Shown: positions 9,323 through 21,255 of the stretch, in pieces | Numbering within the stretch: the first letter of the stretch is position 1 | How the letters are laid out: each line of letters starts with the position of its first letter | From: Serpula lacrymans var. lacrymans S7.9 | Lineage: Eukaryota; Basidiomycota; Agaricomycetes; Boletales; Serpulaceae | Direction: 5' to 3' | Length of the DNA stretch: 64,000 bases | Assembly (NCBI RefSeq): GCF_000218685.1 | Contig: NW_006763291.1 | Span: 2,636,308 to 2,700,307 of the forward strand | The notes under the pieces: model-generated | Database searches by the model: none | What the model saw: the letters and a program-made list of their open reading frames with translations, nothing else | Told to the model about the DNA's origin: nothing | Position numbers and translations under genes: made by a program

Positions 9323-12300
9323 GTTGACGATAAAGTATGAATTCTAAAAGCAAGCCCCGCGTCTGGTGAGTAATTATAAACACTGGCTGATCTCACTAAC
9401 TAAAATGCCCCATGTCTAATTGTTGCATATTGTGTAGAACAAGGCGCTCGGGGTAATCCTACATCTCCCGGCTCAGGATCCGACCTACTCGTGATCGGCA
9501 TTGTGCTGCGACTGTCCCCTGTGGCCAAAGACCTGAATGAGCCTACTTCCCTAAGATTGTCCATCGCCCTGAAGGTGCCTTTTACACTGCTGCCGCGAAC
9601 TGCGAGGAGTCAACTCCATGATCATGCTGACGGGTGGTGCTGAGGGTTAACTCACTGCACCCTGTATTCCCCATTGTTTTGGAGTTTGCACTCGGATAAA
9701 AGCTAATCCTAGCGTGAACGCATTATATCTCTCCCTGACGAGACAAGTCTAGATCAGTGAATGTCATACCCAGCCTTAACGTCGCTTTCGTACCTTGGCA
9801 GGCACTGTGCATTTGTACCATTCAGTTGTTGTTGTTAATCTCCAAATGTAGCCTTGTAATGCGTAAACATTCTCGATGACAAGCAGACAAGATCAAGGTC
9901 GACAGTCTCGACCGCTAAACCAGTGTGACCAACTTGATTTATCGGTATAATGCCTCGGCGAAGATGTTGTGCACAGAGGGGGTCATGCATTCCAATTCAA
10001 CCATCATTATACATACTCTCGCGCGAAACGTTCGGACATTCGCCATAAAGAAAATCACTGTAAACCAAAACGGACGAAGGAATTATGTCACCGACATAAA
10101 ATTAGCAGTGGGAGACGCAACAGTGTCACAGAACATACGCACATACAGTTAATATTTAGGAGCAACAGCACAAACACATTGAATTGACATAAATACCACG
10201 ATGCCCTGGAAACACCGACTCGTCACCTGCGTCCACAAGAACTGACAACGGAAGTGATCGGTATCCTTTGCTTATACCGATGACAGCGAAATTGTTACGA
10301 AAGACAGGAAGAGTATGGGCGCAAAGACTGGTTAAGCGCAAACCTCCGTGACACCCCCTGAAAACTACCCAGCGGAGACATTGATATATGATGATTGTGT
10401 TCGCGTTCTGTACAAGGCTCATAAACTTTATGGGGGTGGTTCAAGGCGTATCATATGACATTAGCAACACAGCTTCACTGGGACATCTGTCAACATCCAG
10501 TCATAGTATCCAATATATGCAGCCTTACCTGTCTTTGAAGTACCGTAATCACCGGAAATGACAACGTGCTAAGAATATCATGGTTCATCGAATCATTATT
10601 TATCCTGTCGAATACTTTGGCGGTCCTTGATGATGAGCAGCGTTAGTCCCCGCACAGTCCAGATCGTACACATCGATGTGCGCTGTTCTTGCCAAGGAGA
10701 TTGATGCACGTAAATAAAATCTCCCGTAATATCGTACCCCACCACATTACAATGAACTGTAGATGTCAACTTCTGCTGTACCGTAGAACGGATGACGCGT
10801 GACGATATCAGTCTCGTAAGAAGTTTCACTGGATAACAAAATTTCACATACAATGCTGACGTTGATGGCTGTTCGACCTGGGCTCACCGGTGGCTCTTGG
10901 TCGATAAATTTCTCCAGTTCTAGTGGAGCAGGTAAGACGAACTTGTTATATCACAAAATTCCTAATGATTGCATACCTAGGTCACAAATGTCCTCGCGCC
11001 TCAACTTAGATAATCCGACTCCAAGTTATCACAATAATAACCGTGGATATGATCACATAAGGAAGAAGTGCCGATTCATGCGTATAGTATGTGTTGAGTT
11101 ATCCACGACTTAACACGGATGTGCACTGGATTCAAAACGTTGACACGGAAAGAGAATGAATTCGAAAAACCGACTGCCGACTATAGCTAGTAGGCCTAAA
11201 ACCCAGCGGCAAGCGCATTACGTGATACCCGGCCCCCACCAGCCACTGGCACCCAAGGCTTTTTCTTGCAACAACCATGAAGTAGAATTTGAAAAGCCTC
11301 CAGCAGATCTCTAGCATTGACAGCAATCATTTTCACAGAAGTGTGGTTATCTTGTTGGTTTCAGTGAGTCACTCACTATAGTGATTATATGTGTGCTTTA
11401 ACGTTCAACCACTTTGTTCAGCTATCTGGTGTCGTTGTTTCTTACTTTTATCAAGCTGCTACGGCCGCGGTGACCAAGGCCACGTAGACGTTGTTTACAC
11501 TGTCAATGTCTCGTCACAAAATCATCTATCATTGATCTTGTTTATTTTTTTTACTACCAAGTTTGACCAATACTCCTCTGGGGCCCGACTGGTATCCTAA
11601 CCACGAGCTGCAACCACGAACTCCACCACCCTACTCGAGGACGTATCACATGGACCTCATTTGAAGCTCCTACTGTATCCTGTATTACAAGTAACACATG
11701 ATAAGCTAAGATGGTCCGGAACCAAATCATTTCAGTGTTTGCTTGCCAATATAGCTAAACCGAACTTGTTCCAGTTGGAAGGTTCGTCCTTTTTAACGTA
11801 TACTAAACAAATCGATATTGGAGATCTTGACGAGTATGGCTTGTCGTATGCAGCCTTAATAAATTCAAATGGGTGGTTTACTCTGAACTGAAATGGGTTG
11901 AATGATATTATGGTATGTAGTCATAAGATCCATCTTATGACGTCTGAGATCATATGGTATTACATGTACATGCGCTCACCCCAGGAGCTTTCCCTGGCCT
12001 CCGTGTCAACACCATCATCAATGTCCAAAGGAGTCAGACAGTCAGTATCAGGACGAGCGTACTTCAGCAGGTGATGTGAGAAGTGTTTGCCAACAAAAAC
12101 TGTCCTCACCTTTCTGTCATGATTTTCAGTTGCTGGGGATGATGTAGCTTACCACGGCGTCTCCTTAAAGTTTTGTCTATCTTGCTATAGCTTCAGGATT
12201 GGGATATCGTGTGACATGAACAGTGCCCAGCCCGATAAAGCGTTTCGGGCCAACAAGGTGCATATTTCTGGAAGGCTTAGCTAGCGCTTTTTGATGGACC

Positions 12301-13138
12301 AATGGATAGATGCTCCGATACGACGCTCTATCAAACCAAGGACGCCGAACTTGTACGTGACTAGAATCTTTCCGATTCCCGACTTTACCGTTGGCGGGCC
12401 TAATTAAGAAATTGCTGTAATGAGAAAACGGAATGCCACGGCAACTGTATCATACATGTCATGGATCCGGCATCACCTACTCCTCAGAAGAAGTTCCGGA
12501 TGACCAAAAAACTACAGTATCGTGGTGGTGGAAACTCCCTTTGACGAAAAGCACAAATCAGTGGATAGAACCTATATGACCCAACAGGCACGTTCAATTC
12601 AGTTTCGTAAACAGGGTGCAGTCCAAGCTCACCTTCATTTCACATAAGGAGCAATACCGAATACCGTGAATGGTACTGCATCAGCTAATTGAGCTCGTCA
12701 TGAGAGCTTTTATTGCATAATAGCCTCACCGAGGTGGTTCCTTTGAGACCCTTTTGAGGCTTTTGGTTCTGGCTATCGGTTCAGTCCCGTTTCTTCAACA
12801 TTATTCATTCAATCTCCGGACAAGCCAGTGTTCTATGTGCACTTACAACGGCCATCAATGAACTAGATAGATAGTGTGTTCTCGGGGCCCGCATTGCAAT
12901 GCAACGATTCGCTCACGATAACCGGAACGGATGAATGTTTTTGGAATGTTCCTCACCCTAGGGCACCCAGAATATGTACACCCATGTACGCGGATAACCT
13001 GAGGTCAATACTAGTGTGTGGACAAAAATATGCTTCTACTCCAAGAGTACTTAAAGGGCAACACATAACGGTTCGAAAGCACCCAAGTTCAAACCCTTCG
13101 TCCCCAATCCTCTCCAATCTATCTCTCTCTATAACATT
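9323..13138. other. 3.8-kb gene-poor stretch
   Basis: No gene model can be supported here. All frames are short, and none of the better ones (for example around 9436-9645 plus, 10156-10422 minus, 10596-10853 minus, 11661-11891 plus) shows a domain or a consistent splice structure. GT..AG pairs are present but join nothing conserved. A decayed gene or unrecognised non-coding transcription remain possible. Confidence 0.5.
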
Positions 13139-14587
13139 ATGTCATCTCGTGTAGTCGCTGTCTTCGGAGCCACCGGTACCCAAGGTACGCTCGGATGATG
13201 TGACTATAACCTGCGTCGCTCAAAGTTCCTACTCCTTATAGGCTCCTCTGTTGTCCACGAACTACTCAAAGACGGTACTTTTGTACCCCGGGCAGTCACT
13301 CGCAATCCTACCTCCGAAAGAGCGCAGAAGCTCAAGGCTCTCGGTGCTGATGTTGTTCAAGCCGACCTTTGGGATATCAACTCGCTTAAGAACGCCCTTG
13401 CTGGGTGCGAGGCTGTGTTCGCTGTAGGTTACTCTTCGTCAATAACGTTGATCAAGTCGAATGAGCCCCTTGATCACAGCTTACCGATTATTACGACCCG
13501 AAAAGTTTGGCACAAGGTCACAACAGTGAGATGATTCTTGGAAAGAACCTGGTCGATGCTGCAGTGGAAGCAAATATCAAGTTCTTTATATGGAGGTATG
13601 TAGGTTTGTAACCGGTATCCCAGTAATCCGTTTACTTATGTGACCGAAAAAAGCTCACTGCCTAGTGCTACGAAAGTCTCAAATGGGAAATATCGTAATG
13701 TTCACCACTTTGACAGTAAGTGCCTCGCTCGGCTGACTGGCAATTATTAGCGCTGAATATTCAATTTTTTTAGACAAGGCAGCAGTGGAAGACTATTTGC
13801 AGAGCGTAGAACTACCCAGTGCTATCTTACACACCGGTTAATTCACTCCTTTCTTCCTTATAATTGTAGTCTGATAAAACGACTCGTAGGCTGGTTCTCT
13901 GAAAACCTATGGAAGTAAGGTTGAATCCACTGACAGATCGGCTTTAACGATGTTCACTACTTTTGCATTCTCTGACAGTTATCAGAATCTTGTTCAATCT
14001 CAAGACTCGTCATCTTTTGAAGTGGTGGTTCCACGATATGACGCTCACTCTCCTCAATACATTACTTGGATTGAGCGAGACTTGGGCCAGTGTGCTCTTG
14101 CTCTGCTGAAGAACTATGACAGCCGAAAGGATGAAATTCTGGACAACACCTTTTACGCTGTGAGCGAAAAGATGACCTATACTCAACTAGCAGATATACT
14201 CCAGAATGGTAAGCATTTCACGTCTTGCTACCGCCCAGCATGCTCATAACCCAATTACTATAGCATTCGGCAAGCCAGTCAAATTTACTTCATCGGAGAC
14301 ATGTGGGATGCAGGTTTGTCGTTCAACACTCTCGGGCAAGACAATCACTAACGGTGTTTTATTTTTATGTTATAGGAACTGGATGACATGGTGAGCTCTG
14401 TATCTCTGTATATCACATTTTGTCCCTATTGTGGTGGACTCATTATTTCGTCTTTCAGTATGCCTTCCAATCCGAATTCGGGCTTTATCCGCATTCCGCC
14501 ATTCCGGATCCCCGTCTTGTGAATCTTGGAGTACAGTTTCACACCATGAAGACATTTGCCGAGTTTGCGAAGACTAGGTATGTGTGA
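13139..14587 (+). CDS. NmrA-like family NAD(P)-binding protein
   Basis: This is a Rossmann-fold protein of the NmrA/atypical short-chain dehydrogenase group. Members bind NAD(P) and act as redox sensors or reductases in the cytosol; this one's substrate cannot be told. Ten exons: 13139-13184, 13242-13423, 13480-13595, 13654-13715, 13774-13836, 13890-13914, 13979-14208, 14264-14313, 14376-14390, 14459-14587, giving 305 residues, the usual length. The glycine motif GATGTQG is at residues 10-16. Later family marks include FALTDYYDPKSL, WFSENLW, WIERDLGQ, KPVKFTSSETCGM and SEFGLYPH. Introns are 53-68 nt. At exon 7 two acceptors exist; I chose 13978 because it restores the ENLW-Y spacing of the family. 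This is the only plus-strand gene between 6 and 45 kb. Confidence 0.88.
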
Positions 14588-17061
14588 GAGGCAGAACAAT
14601 AATTCCAAGGACAGAGGCTTGATGTACATCGGTAACAATATGATCCCAGTATCTACTTTTCTTCTCATCTGTCGAACCATTCGTAACTGTTCATTGTCTG
14701 TAAGCATACGAGAAACGAAGTGGGTTTTGTTTTTGTAATATATACTTTAATTTTACGATGTTTCAATTTAACCTGACATGTAGAACTTGAGCCTCGGTTT
14801 AAGTAAGTGTCTTGCTCCTTATTCGGCTTTTCCCGCTGTCGCTGCTTTGTGAACTTCGAAAACTGCTCAGGCCTCAGGCTTCATTCACCTACCGTCTGTC
14901 AAAATGCCGGATCATGTAAAGCGTCATGCAGATTTTTACCAGCCCTGTTTACTGCGGAGTACCAGGTTGGGCATATGAATACAGTGGTCGTTAACTCTAG
15001 GGATATTTCAAGAAGTTCTTGTCCCAAGGTCTGTCCCAAGACACCGTCGGAATGGTCAAGAATACCTTTGGACCTTCCTACTTTACAGGTCTGGGAATCC
15101 CGATGAATCTTTATGTGCACCCAATGATGTCCGTGACAGTTGGACTGATGCTAGCGGCTATGGTGCTGAATTTGAGCGAGCCGCTGCCCCGGCGTGAAGA
15201 AGCTGGAGAAGCACACCAGGTGGTTGGAACAAGGTTCAGGTCATATGGACATGACGCACTCTCAATATATTTCGCATCGAATTCCTGCCATGCGATGTCA
15301 GATGGAGACCGCTGCCTGATTATTCGATGCTACAGTCCGTTTGGGCTCAGGGCTCTGTCTTATTCTTAGGCCTACCTATCTTCAGGCGAGCCCGAGATCA
15401 ACACTTCCGATCATTTGAACCGGCACCATCCACTATTGACAGTTTGATCGGGGTGTTCAAGCATTCAATGTACCCAGTATCAACCCGCGGGCGGGGCTGC
15501 ACCAAGGTACGCCGCACGAGTCACATTACACTATTGCCCTCGGGGAGCATTAAACATGTACCGTCGGACCAGATGACATCTTGAGTGGCTTCTGCGCTCA
15601 TTGTCACTCTCATACTGTGATGAGCGGGACCAATCTCAGCCGAGTCCCATTGTCGAGTTGTTCCTGCGATATGTCCGGAAGGCATGATTTTATCTCATGC
15701 ATATGGAGGACATACAGGCTATTTCTGGAAGCAGCATCCACACCCACCGCACAATGCATGGATGATAATTGGACTTCAAATGTGTTCATGATCAAGTGAT
15801 CCTCAGCCGTCGATGTTGCTTTTTGATTCCTCTATGCTTACATGTGGATGCTAAGCATGTTCCGGGACCATCCCAGCTCGGGGGATGTTTTCTCTCGATG
15901 CGCTTTCCGTTCGTTCGCAATTCAAAAGTTGGACGGTCCGACTTGACTGCAATGCTTTGAATTTCCAGTTTTATGGATAACTTATGTTCTGCTGGCATTG
16001 ATCAACGTTCATAGAAGCCACGCTGACCCCAGAAGTATACCTTGAAGTATCAAAAGGTGATTCAGCCATCGCATCATTTTGACTTTGAGACCATTGGGTT
16101 GCACGACGGAATATCTGGTTTACGGCAATTTATGTCTTCAACGCGACCAGCCCTTGATCCATTTTGTTCCACTTTAGACTCTCAGGATCCAAAACGAATA
16201 CCACATCTTTGTCCCTTATTGACTGTCATACTTCTGCAGAAGTACCGATGAACCGGTTACAAGGCTCTCCATCGACCTTGTGCAGCATGAGGTATATTCT
16301 GGCCATTGCTGCCTATGATAGTCCCATTACATTTCTAAAAACGTTTTGCCGCGCAGTCGTATTGTATCACCGTGAACCGAACTCTGTAGTGGAGAGATAT
16401 CGTGTTAGAGCCAATCCATCCTGGGCCAATCGAGATTGAGCTATTTCGTGGTGCGCGTTTATGCTGTTCCCCTGTTGCTGATTCTCGTTCCGCGCACCCG
16501 TTTCTGGCCCGAACGTTCCCCGAGTAGTTCCCTCATCGGCGTTGGTTTAATTGTACGGTCGCTGTTAATTATCCTTCCAAAGCATTCGGTAAAATTTCCT
16601 TCTTATTCATCGGACGTGATCGAAACTTCTGCATGACGTAGAACGGGTAAAGCATAGTTCGCTTGCGCTCAGACAGCAATCAAATTAATCACTCTACTAG
16701 AACCTCCTGATTGCGTTCACACTTCTTCATGCTCTGGAGTTTACAGAGCCCCAGAACGTGAGATCACCACTACAGCAGTCTCAATCAAGTCTCTCACAAC
16801 GGCCTGGAGTTCCTGGAAGTGAAAAACATATCTTCTGATTCGACCATAAATTTGAGATATGACATAGTGATCACCATTGCTCCCTGTTACCAACATTCCT
16901 GTCCGAAGATCTTATAAGCCGATTCAGCCAAAAAAAAAAAAAAAAGGTATGATTCCTAGAATTCCTAGAATTCCTAGCATTACATGTGAATGAGACCAGA
17001 TGTGATCGAATTATTACAAAGCTGCCATATTCATATCCCTAGGTTCACACAATGCATAGCA
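14588..17061. other. 2.5-kb stretch with broken frames
   Basis: Several medium frames overlap on the plus strand (for example 14807-15106, 15019-15369, 15327-15584) and some phrases look protein-like, but no consistent exon chain or known domain emerges. I read it as possible remains of one or more decayed genes. An A15 run (16931-16945) and a short tandem repeat of ATTCCTAGA (16951-16978) lie near its right end, upstream of the 3' end of the LRR gene. Confidence 0.4.
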
Positions 17062-18737
17062 CTATTCTTCTGTATCTGGATCGTAAGTACTGCATCCCAC
17101 TACCTCTAACCACTTCACTCGTTCTTCCTCTCTTCTGCATAACAAACTGTTCCCTACTCCCATGCACTTGCCCTCTGCACATCTTCCACTGCCACCGCCA
17201 AGGACTTCAAATCCCACATCTACCCCGAGGAAGCTTGTAGGATCCGCTAGGCAACTTTTACCCGTCCCACGCCGGAGAGATGGCAGGAGGGGTGGAAGTG
17301 TGGATACATCGGCGGCATAGTTGTACACTCGACTGCGCTGAGCGGCTGAGAGCGTTGGAGCAAAGAGGGCGATAATATGAAGTTGGAGCTCCATAGGCAA
17401 GGTTTGGAAGGAAACTGGAGTCGGGCCCCTTGGAGTAGGTTGAGGTGTCTTGGTGCGCAGAAGAAGAGCTCTGGAATACCTTAAGAGACTCAGCGCTTCC
17501 TTTTCTGTTTGCCGCTTCCAATGCGTATTCCGTAGGAGCACTCTGCGAAGAGCGACCTCTGTTTCCTTCCACGCAGCGTCGATGCGAGCTGATCTATTTG
17601 ACATCGGTGTTTCTGGTACGATATCGTTTTCATCGGTTTCCTCAAGTTCTCCAAGTTGGTTCGCATACATCTCCACCTTCGTGAGACCCCAATTTCCCTT
17701 CTCAATGGCTTGCACAATCTGCCTCACGCCCTTCAGCCCTAAGCTGTTGCCGTTGCACTTGAAGGTTTCTAGCATACACCTCCGATCTCCCCCTGCCTTC
17801 CTTGAGGTGATCCATTCCGCAATGACAGGCGCGCTATCCTGTGTAATTCTCAACGTATTTAGGTGCAATTCTTTTAGATAAGGTGTGTGAAGCAACGGAA
17901 GGAACTGTTCAATAAACATGTCCCCTAGATCCTTGTTTCCAGTGAGTGAGAAGAGATTCACTCGAGAATTGTTCAGAGCATTGGCAAGGATGGTAAGAGT
18001 CTCCGTGTCGGAAGTCAGTTCATTCTGTTAGCAGTTAGTATATTACTCACACTAAACGCCTAACATGGCAGACTTACGTTCTGCGCCCATATTGTTCTCA
18101 AGGCGTCACTACTGCGTATGTATTCCGCAAGATAGCGAAAGCCTTCATTCCCAATGCTATTACTGTTGAGGCTGAGCTCGGATATCGATCTGCGGTGCCT
18201 GAGGCCATCTGGAGAGGAAAGAAAAACGAAGAGGTGCGCAATACCGGCATCGCCCAAGCAATTGTGAGAAAGGTTGAGTTTGGTAACAGCCGAACGATGC
18301 GCGTTGAGGTCTAATACTAGATCCTGCGCTCCTACGATGTGACTCAGTAAAAACACGCATCTCTAGTGAAAATGAAAAGTTATACCCTGCACACCAATGA
18401 GCCCAACGTCAAAACGATCGATATGTGAACGGCTCGATAGCAGAACGTGTTTTGCGGGAGAAAGAGAGGTCATATTCAATGTCTGAGCAGAATTGGGTGG
18501 CGGTATAGGGATGGTTGCGTTGACGGGTGTATCCTGATGCAAAGGAGAGACTGGCAGCTGGCCGTTCTGAACTAAAAATGATGGACTGGTTTCTGCGTAA
18601 GACTTCGAGTCCAAGCTGGTGGACACCGGTTGGGCAGACGACGAGGGCGTAAATGAATGCAAGCCTGCAGGATCGGACGACAGCCCGGTACCAGTTGAGC
18701 AGCTAGATTCTGGTACCAAAGCTTCGGATGAATCCAT
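17062..18737 (-). CDS. Leucine-rich-repeat protein with C-terminal F-box-like motif (paralog 1)
   Basis: Three exons (18737-18386, 18331-18078, 18024-17062) encode 522 residues. The first 110 residues are Ser/Pro-rich and probably disordered. RNI-type leucine-rich repeats follow: VTKLNLSHNCLGDAGIAHL, then ISELSLNSNSIGNEGFRYL, and later LKELHLNTLRI and LETFKCNGNSLGLKGV. After a charged region comes an F-box-like stretch, LPMELQLHIIALFAPTLSAAQR, near residue 410, then a tail conserved with the gene at 34932-36410 (including EVVGCSTYDP). LRR/F-box proteins commonly select substrates for SCF ubiquitin ligases, but here the motif follows the repeats and its role is unproven. A TATATAA lies about 115 bp upstream on the minus strand. 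Reading frame and intron phases agree with the paralog, which supports the model. Confidence 0.82.
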
Positions 18738-19177
18738 TCACAACTAGAGATTTGCCAAAGGAAAGATCAATAACAAGACCGTGGCGGGGGCCAAGTTACA
18801 GATAGGACTGCTTACTCAAAAGTTGGAGCAAATGTCTCGTGCCCAACGTTGCTTATATACAGCGACCACGCCGTTTCAGACCTTTGATTCAATACAGTGT
18901 CAGACTGACAGGTTGTTCAGGGTAAGCAGTCTGGGTGGTGGTGGCAATATGATACGAGGAGTACACAGATACGTATTAGCACAGAATTGCTAAGACGATT
19001 TTTGTCACAGTAATCTGATAAGATGCACCCTGACCGGGTTCACCGTATCGTGTGCGTTATGCCGCGGCACCACGCATAATATATATAGCAGCGGCTTGTT
19101 TTTTTATGTAATTACATATGTACGTGGGGATGTTATAATAGCCTGAGAGCCGTAAGGACATTGCAGTACAGCACATT
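18738..19177. other. Intergenic flank between LRR gene and galactanase
   Basis: It contains the promoter side of the LRR gene, including GCTTATATACAGC near 18850-18862 (TATATAA on the minus strand), and the 3' flank of the galactanase. No gene is seen. Confidence 0.5.
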
Positions 19178-20801
19178 TCACATGTCCAATCCAAACATCG
19201 ACATCGACTCTCTTGCTTCACCCGTACTAGTTACCAGGAGAGTGTCCTAGTGAATGTAGAGTTCCACATCAAAGCCACCCGATACCGTCGACGAACCCAG
19301 AAGAGTAACAAAAAATGGGATTGATGAGCGAATTGATTGGCATCTAGAAAGCTATGTACATACCGCGCAACCTGAGCCCAAAGCCGCATTCCCAATCCAA
19401 CCAGGCTCCCAGTACACGATGCCTATGGCCTTGTCGGGATATAGCAAGTTGATGCCATCTAACACATCGTTGATGTCTTGAACCCAGTATTCCTGTCCTG
19501 CAACGCTGACAGGAATAGTCGGTTCGCTCAATGGTGTTGCAGTAGTGTTGCAGACAGCGGGCCAGTCAGTCTCAACAACCATAACGTTCTGCAAAACGTG
19601 AGAGAAAGACGAGCATGAGCGGAACCATTTGGGAGTAAAGGGTCATTTATTATCACCATACCTTGCTATAATTTCCTATCACGCTTTCCATCGACGATGT
19701 CAAAGCCGTCAAAGTTGCATCAGTGCCATAGAATGGATAGTAAGAAAAGCCCATAGCGTCCACATCAGATTCTTGGAGGCCACCACCGAGGCCCTCTTCA
19801 CCAGAGCTGACATTGAATATCCCGCCATAGAAGTAGGCGACATCGGCCTCATCCCAACCGTTTGCGAGGTGGATAACAGTTTTGGTAGTGGGAGAGACAG
19901 ATCGCACAGCGAGGACTCCGGCATGCAAAAGTTCCGAAGCAGGACCAAAGCCGTTTACAGATATTTGCCCAGTTGGCCAGAGGAGGCCGTCGTTGATTTC
20001 ATTGCCAATCTGAAATGATTCAATGTGAGTCTCCATTGTTCCTCATTTTTCCGCATGAACTATGTGTTCAATGACATCAAGAATCAGAACAACGGTACAA
20101 CTCCTTGGCGGTAGCATACATGATTCGAGAGTCCAAAAGATTGAATTCAAATAGCTAAAAGAATAATGCAGGATAAGAAGGATAACATACCTGAATGAAT
20201 TGAATGGGAGTTCCTTGTTCGTTGAATGAAGTGACAAGACCTTTCGTATAGCTTTATAAGCCAACAACAGAAAGACATAAAATAATAAAAAGGATCAGAT
20301 ACACAACAGAACTTATGACGTATGGAGGGCCTCACTTGTAAACTTGCGCTGTCAATCCTTCCAGGTCTGTGGGCCACCCAGAAGGTATTGCCTGATGACC
20401 TGCATCCGCCCCTATTTTTACGCGTTAGTGTCGTGTTGTGTCGGTACCACAGCAGCAGCTGTTGACTGGAACAAAATTTGTGGAATCTCACAGGTATCGT
20501 CATAATGGAGGTCTATGAGAAGATCCATTCCAGCCGCTTGTGCCCGCTTAGCCAAAGCTAGCCCGTAAGGAAGATCATAGGTACTAGCTGTCCAGATGCG
20601 AATACGAGCAAGATTTGTGCCATAGTCCGCGAGTATGGTCTCAAACGGCTGCGGAGGAGAAGATGGAGAACTATAGGTAACGTTGGTGGTTGACTCGAGA
20701 AGTAACAGAGAAGAGAAGTCTGCGCCGTGGTAAGGCAAGGCAAAAGCCTGCAGTACAAATCCAAGGCTCCAGATCAACGTTAAGAGAACGGGAGAGAGCA
20801 T
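19178..20801 (-). CDS. Arabinogalactan endo-beta-1,4-galactanase, glycoside hydrolase family 53
   Basis: This secreted enzyme cuts beta-1,4-galactan side chains of type I arabinogalactan in plant pectin. Six exons (20801-20492, 20411-20336, 20251-20191, 20009-19662, 19588-19364, 19246-19178) encode 362 residues. It begins with a hydrophobic signal peptide (about residues 1-21, MLSPVLLTL...AFA). GH53 marks follow: YHGADFSSLL, ARIRIW, DLHYDDTWADAGHQ, QIGNEINDGLLWP with the acid/base Glu153, and VVETDWP with the nucleophile Glu271. The C-terminal YWEPGWIGNA is typical. The intron at 20010-20190 is 181 nt, longer than its neighbours. The last short exon was found by extending past a stop to a segment resembling the family end. 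Catalytic residues are intact, so an active enzyme is expected. Confidence 0.93.
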
Positions 20802-21255
20802 ACTGAATGTTAAGTTGCACTATCCAGGAATCTTTGGCACCTATATGTTTGCCTGTCTATGGTGTGACATTTGAAGGATCATTATATTTTCCACAAAGTT
20901 TGGAGAAGTTGGAGAGGCAATTCTGGGCTGCGTGTTATTCTTCGCAAGAACCAAATGAAGCGCTGAATATAACCCAGAGAGTCATGCACATGCCGAATAG
21001 ACATGTGATGCAGTATCTTAGGTGGGCGTGAGGACAACACAAAGGACCACTGCCGCGCGGACCGGGCGAAGTCGGACGACGATGGAACTATACTTTACTG
21101 TATGTCGTATCCAGAAAACACCAGGTCGCAGATAAGTATTATCCATAACCCATTATTGGCCTATGATACAGTCAGGTAGCTAACGATACAGTGAAATATC
21201 ATTATTCAACAACCATAGATTCGTCTTACAACACCCAGCCCATCCTCAAACCAGC
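20802..21255. other. Intergenic region upstream of the galactanase
   Basis: About 450 bp between two minus-strand genes. No conserved frame is seen. Confidence 0.5.

Noticed and set aside
10853..10935. Phrase SSSSGAGKT resembling a P-loop NTPase
   Set aside because: The first glycine of GxxxxGK[ST] is missing, the frame is short, and no other NTPase motif follows.
19345..19363. Very short intron leading to an alternative galactanase C-terminus
   Set aside because: About 20 nt is below any spliceosomal minimum; the acceptor at 19247 gives a family-like end.
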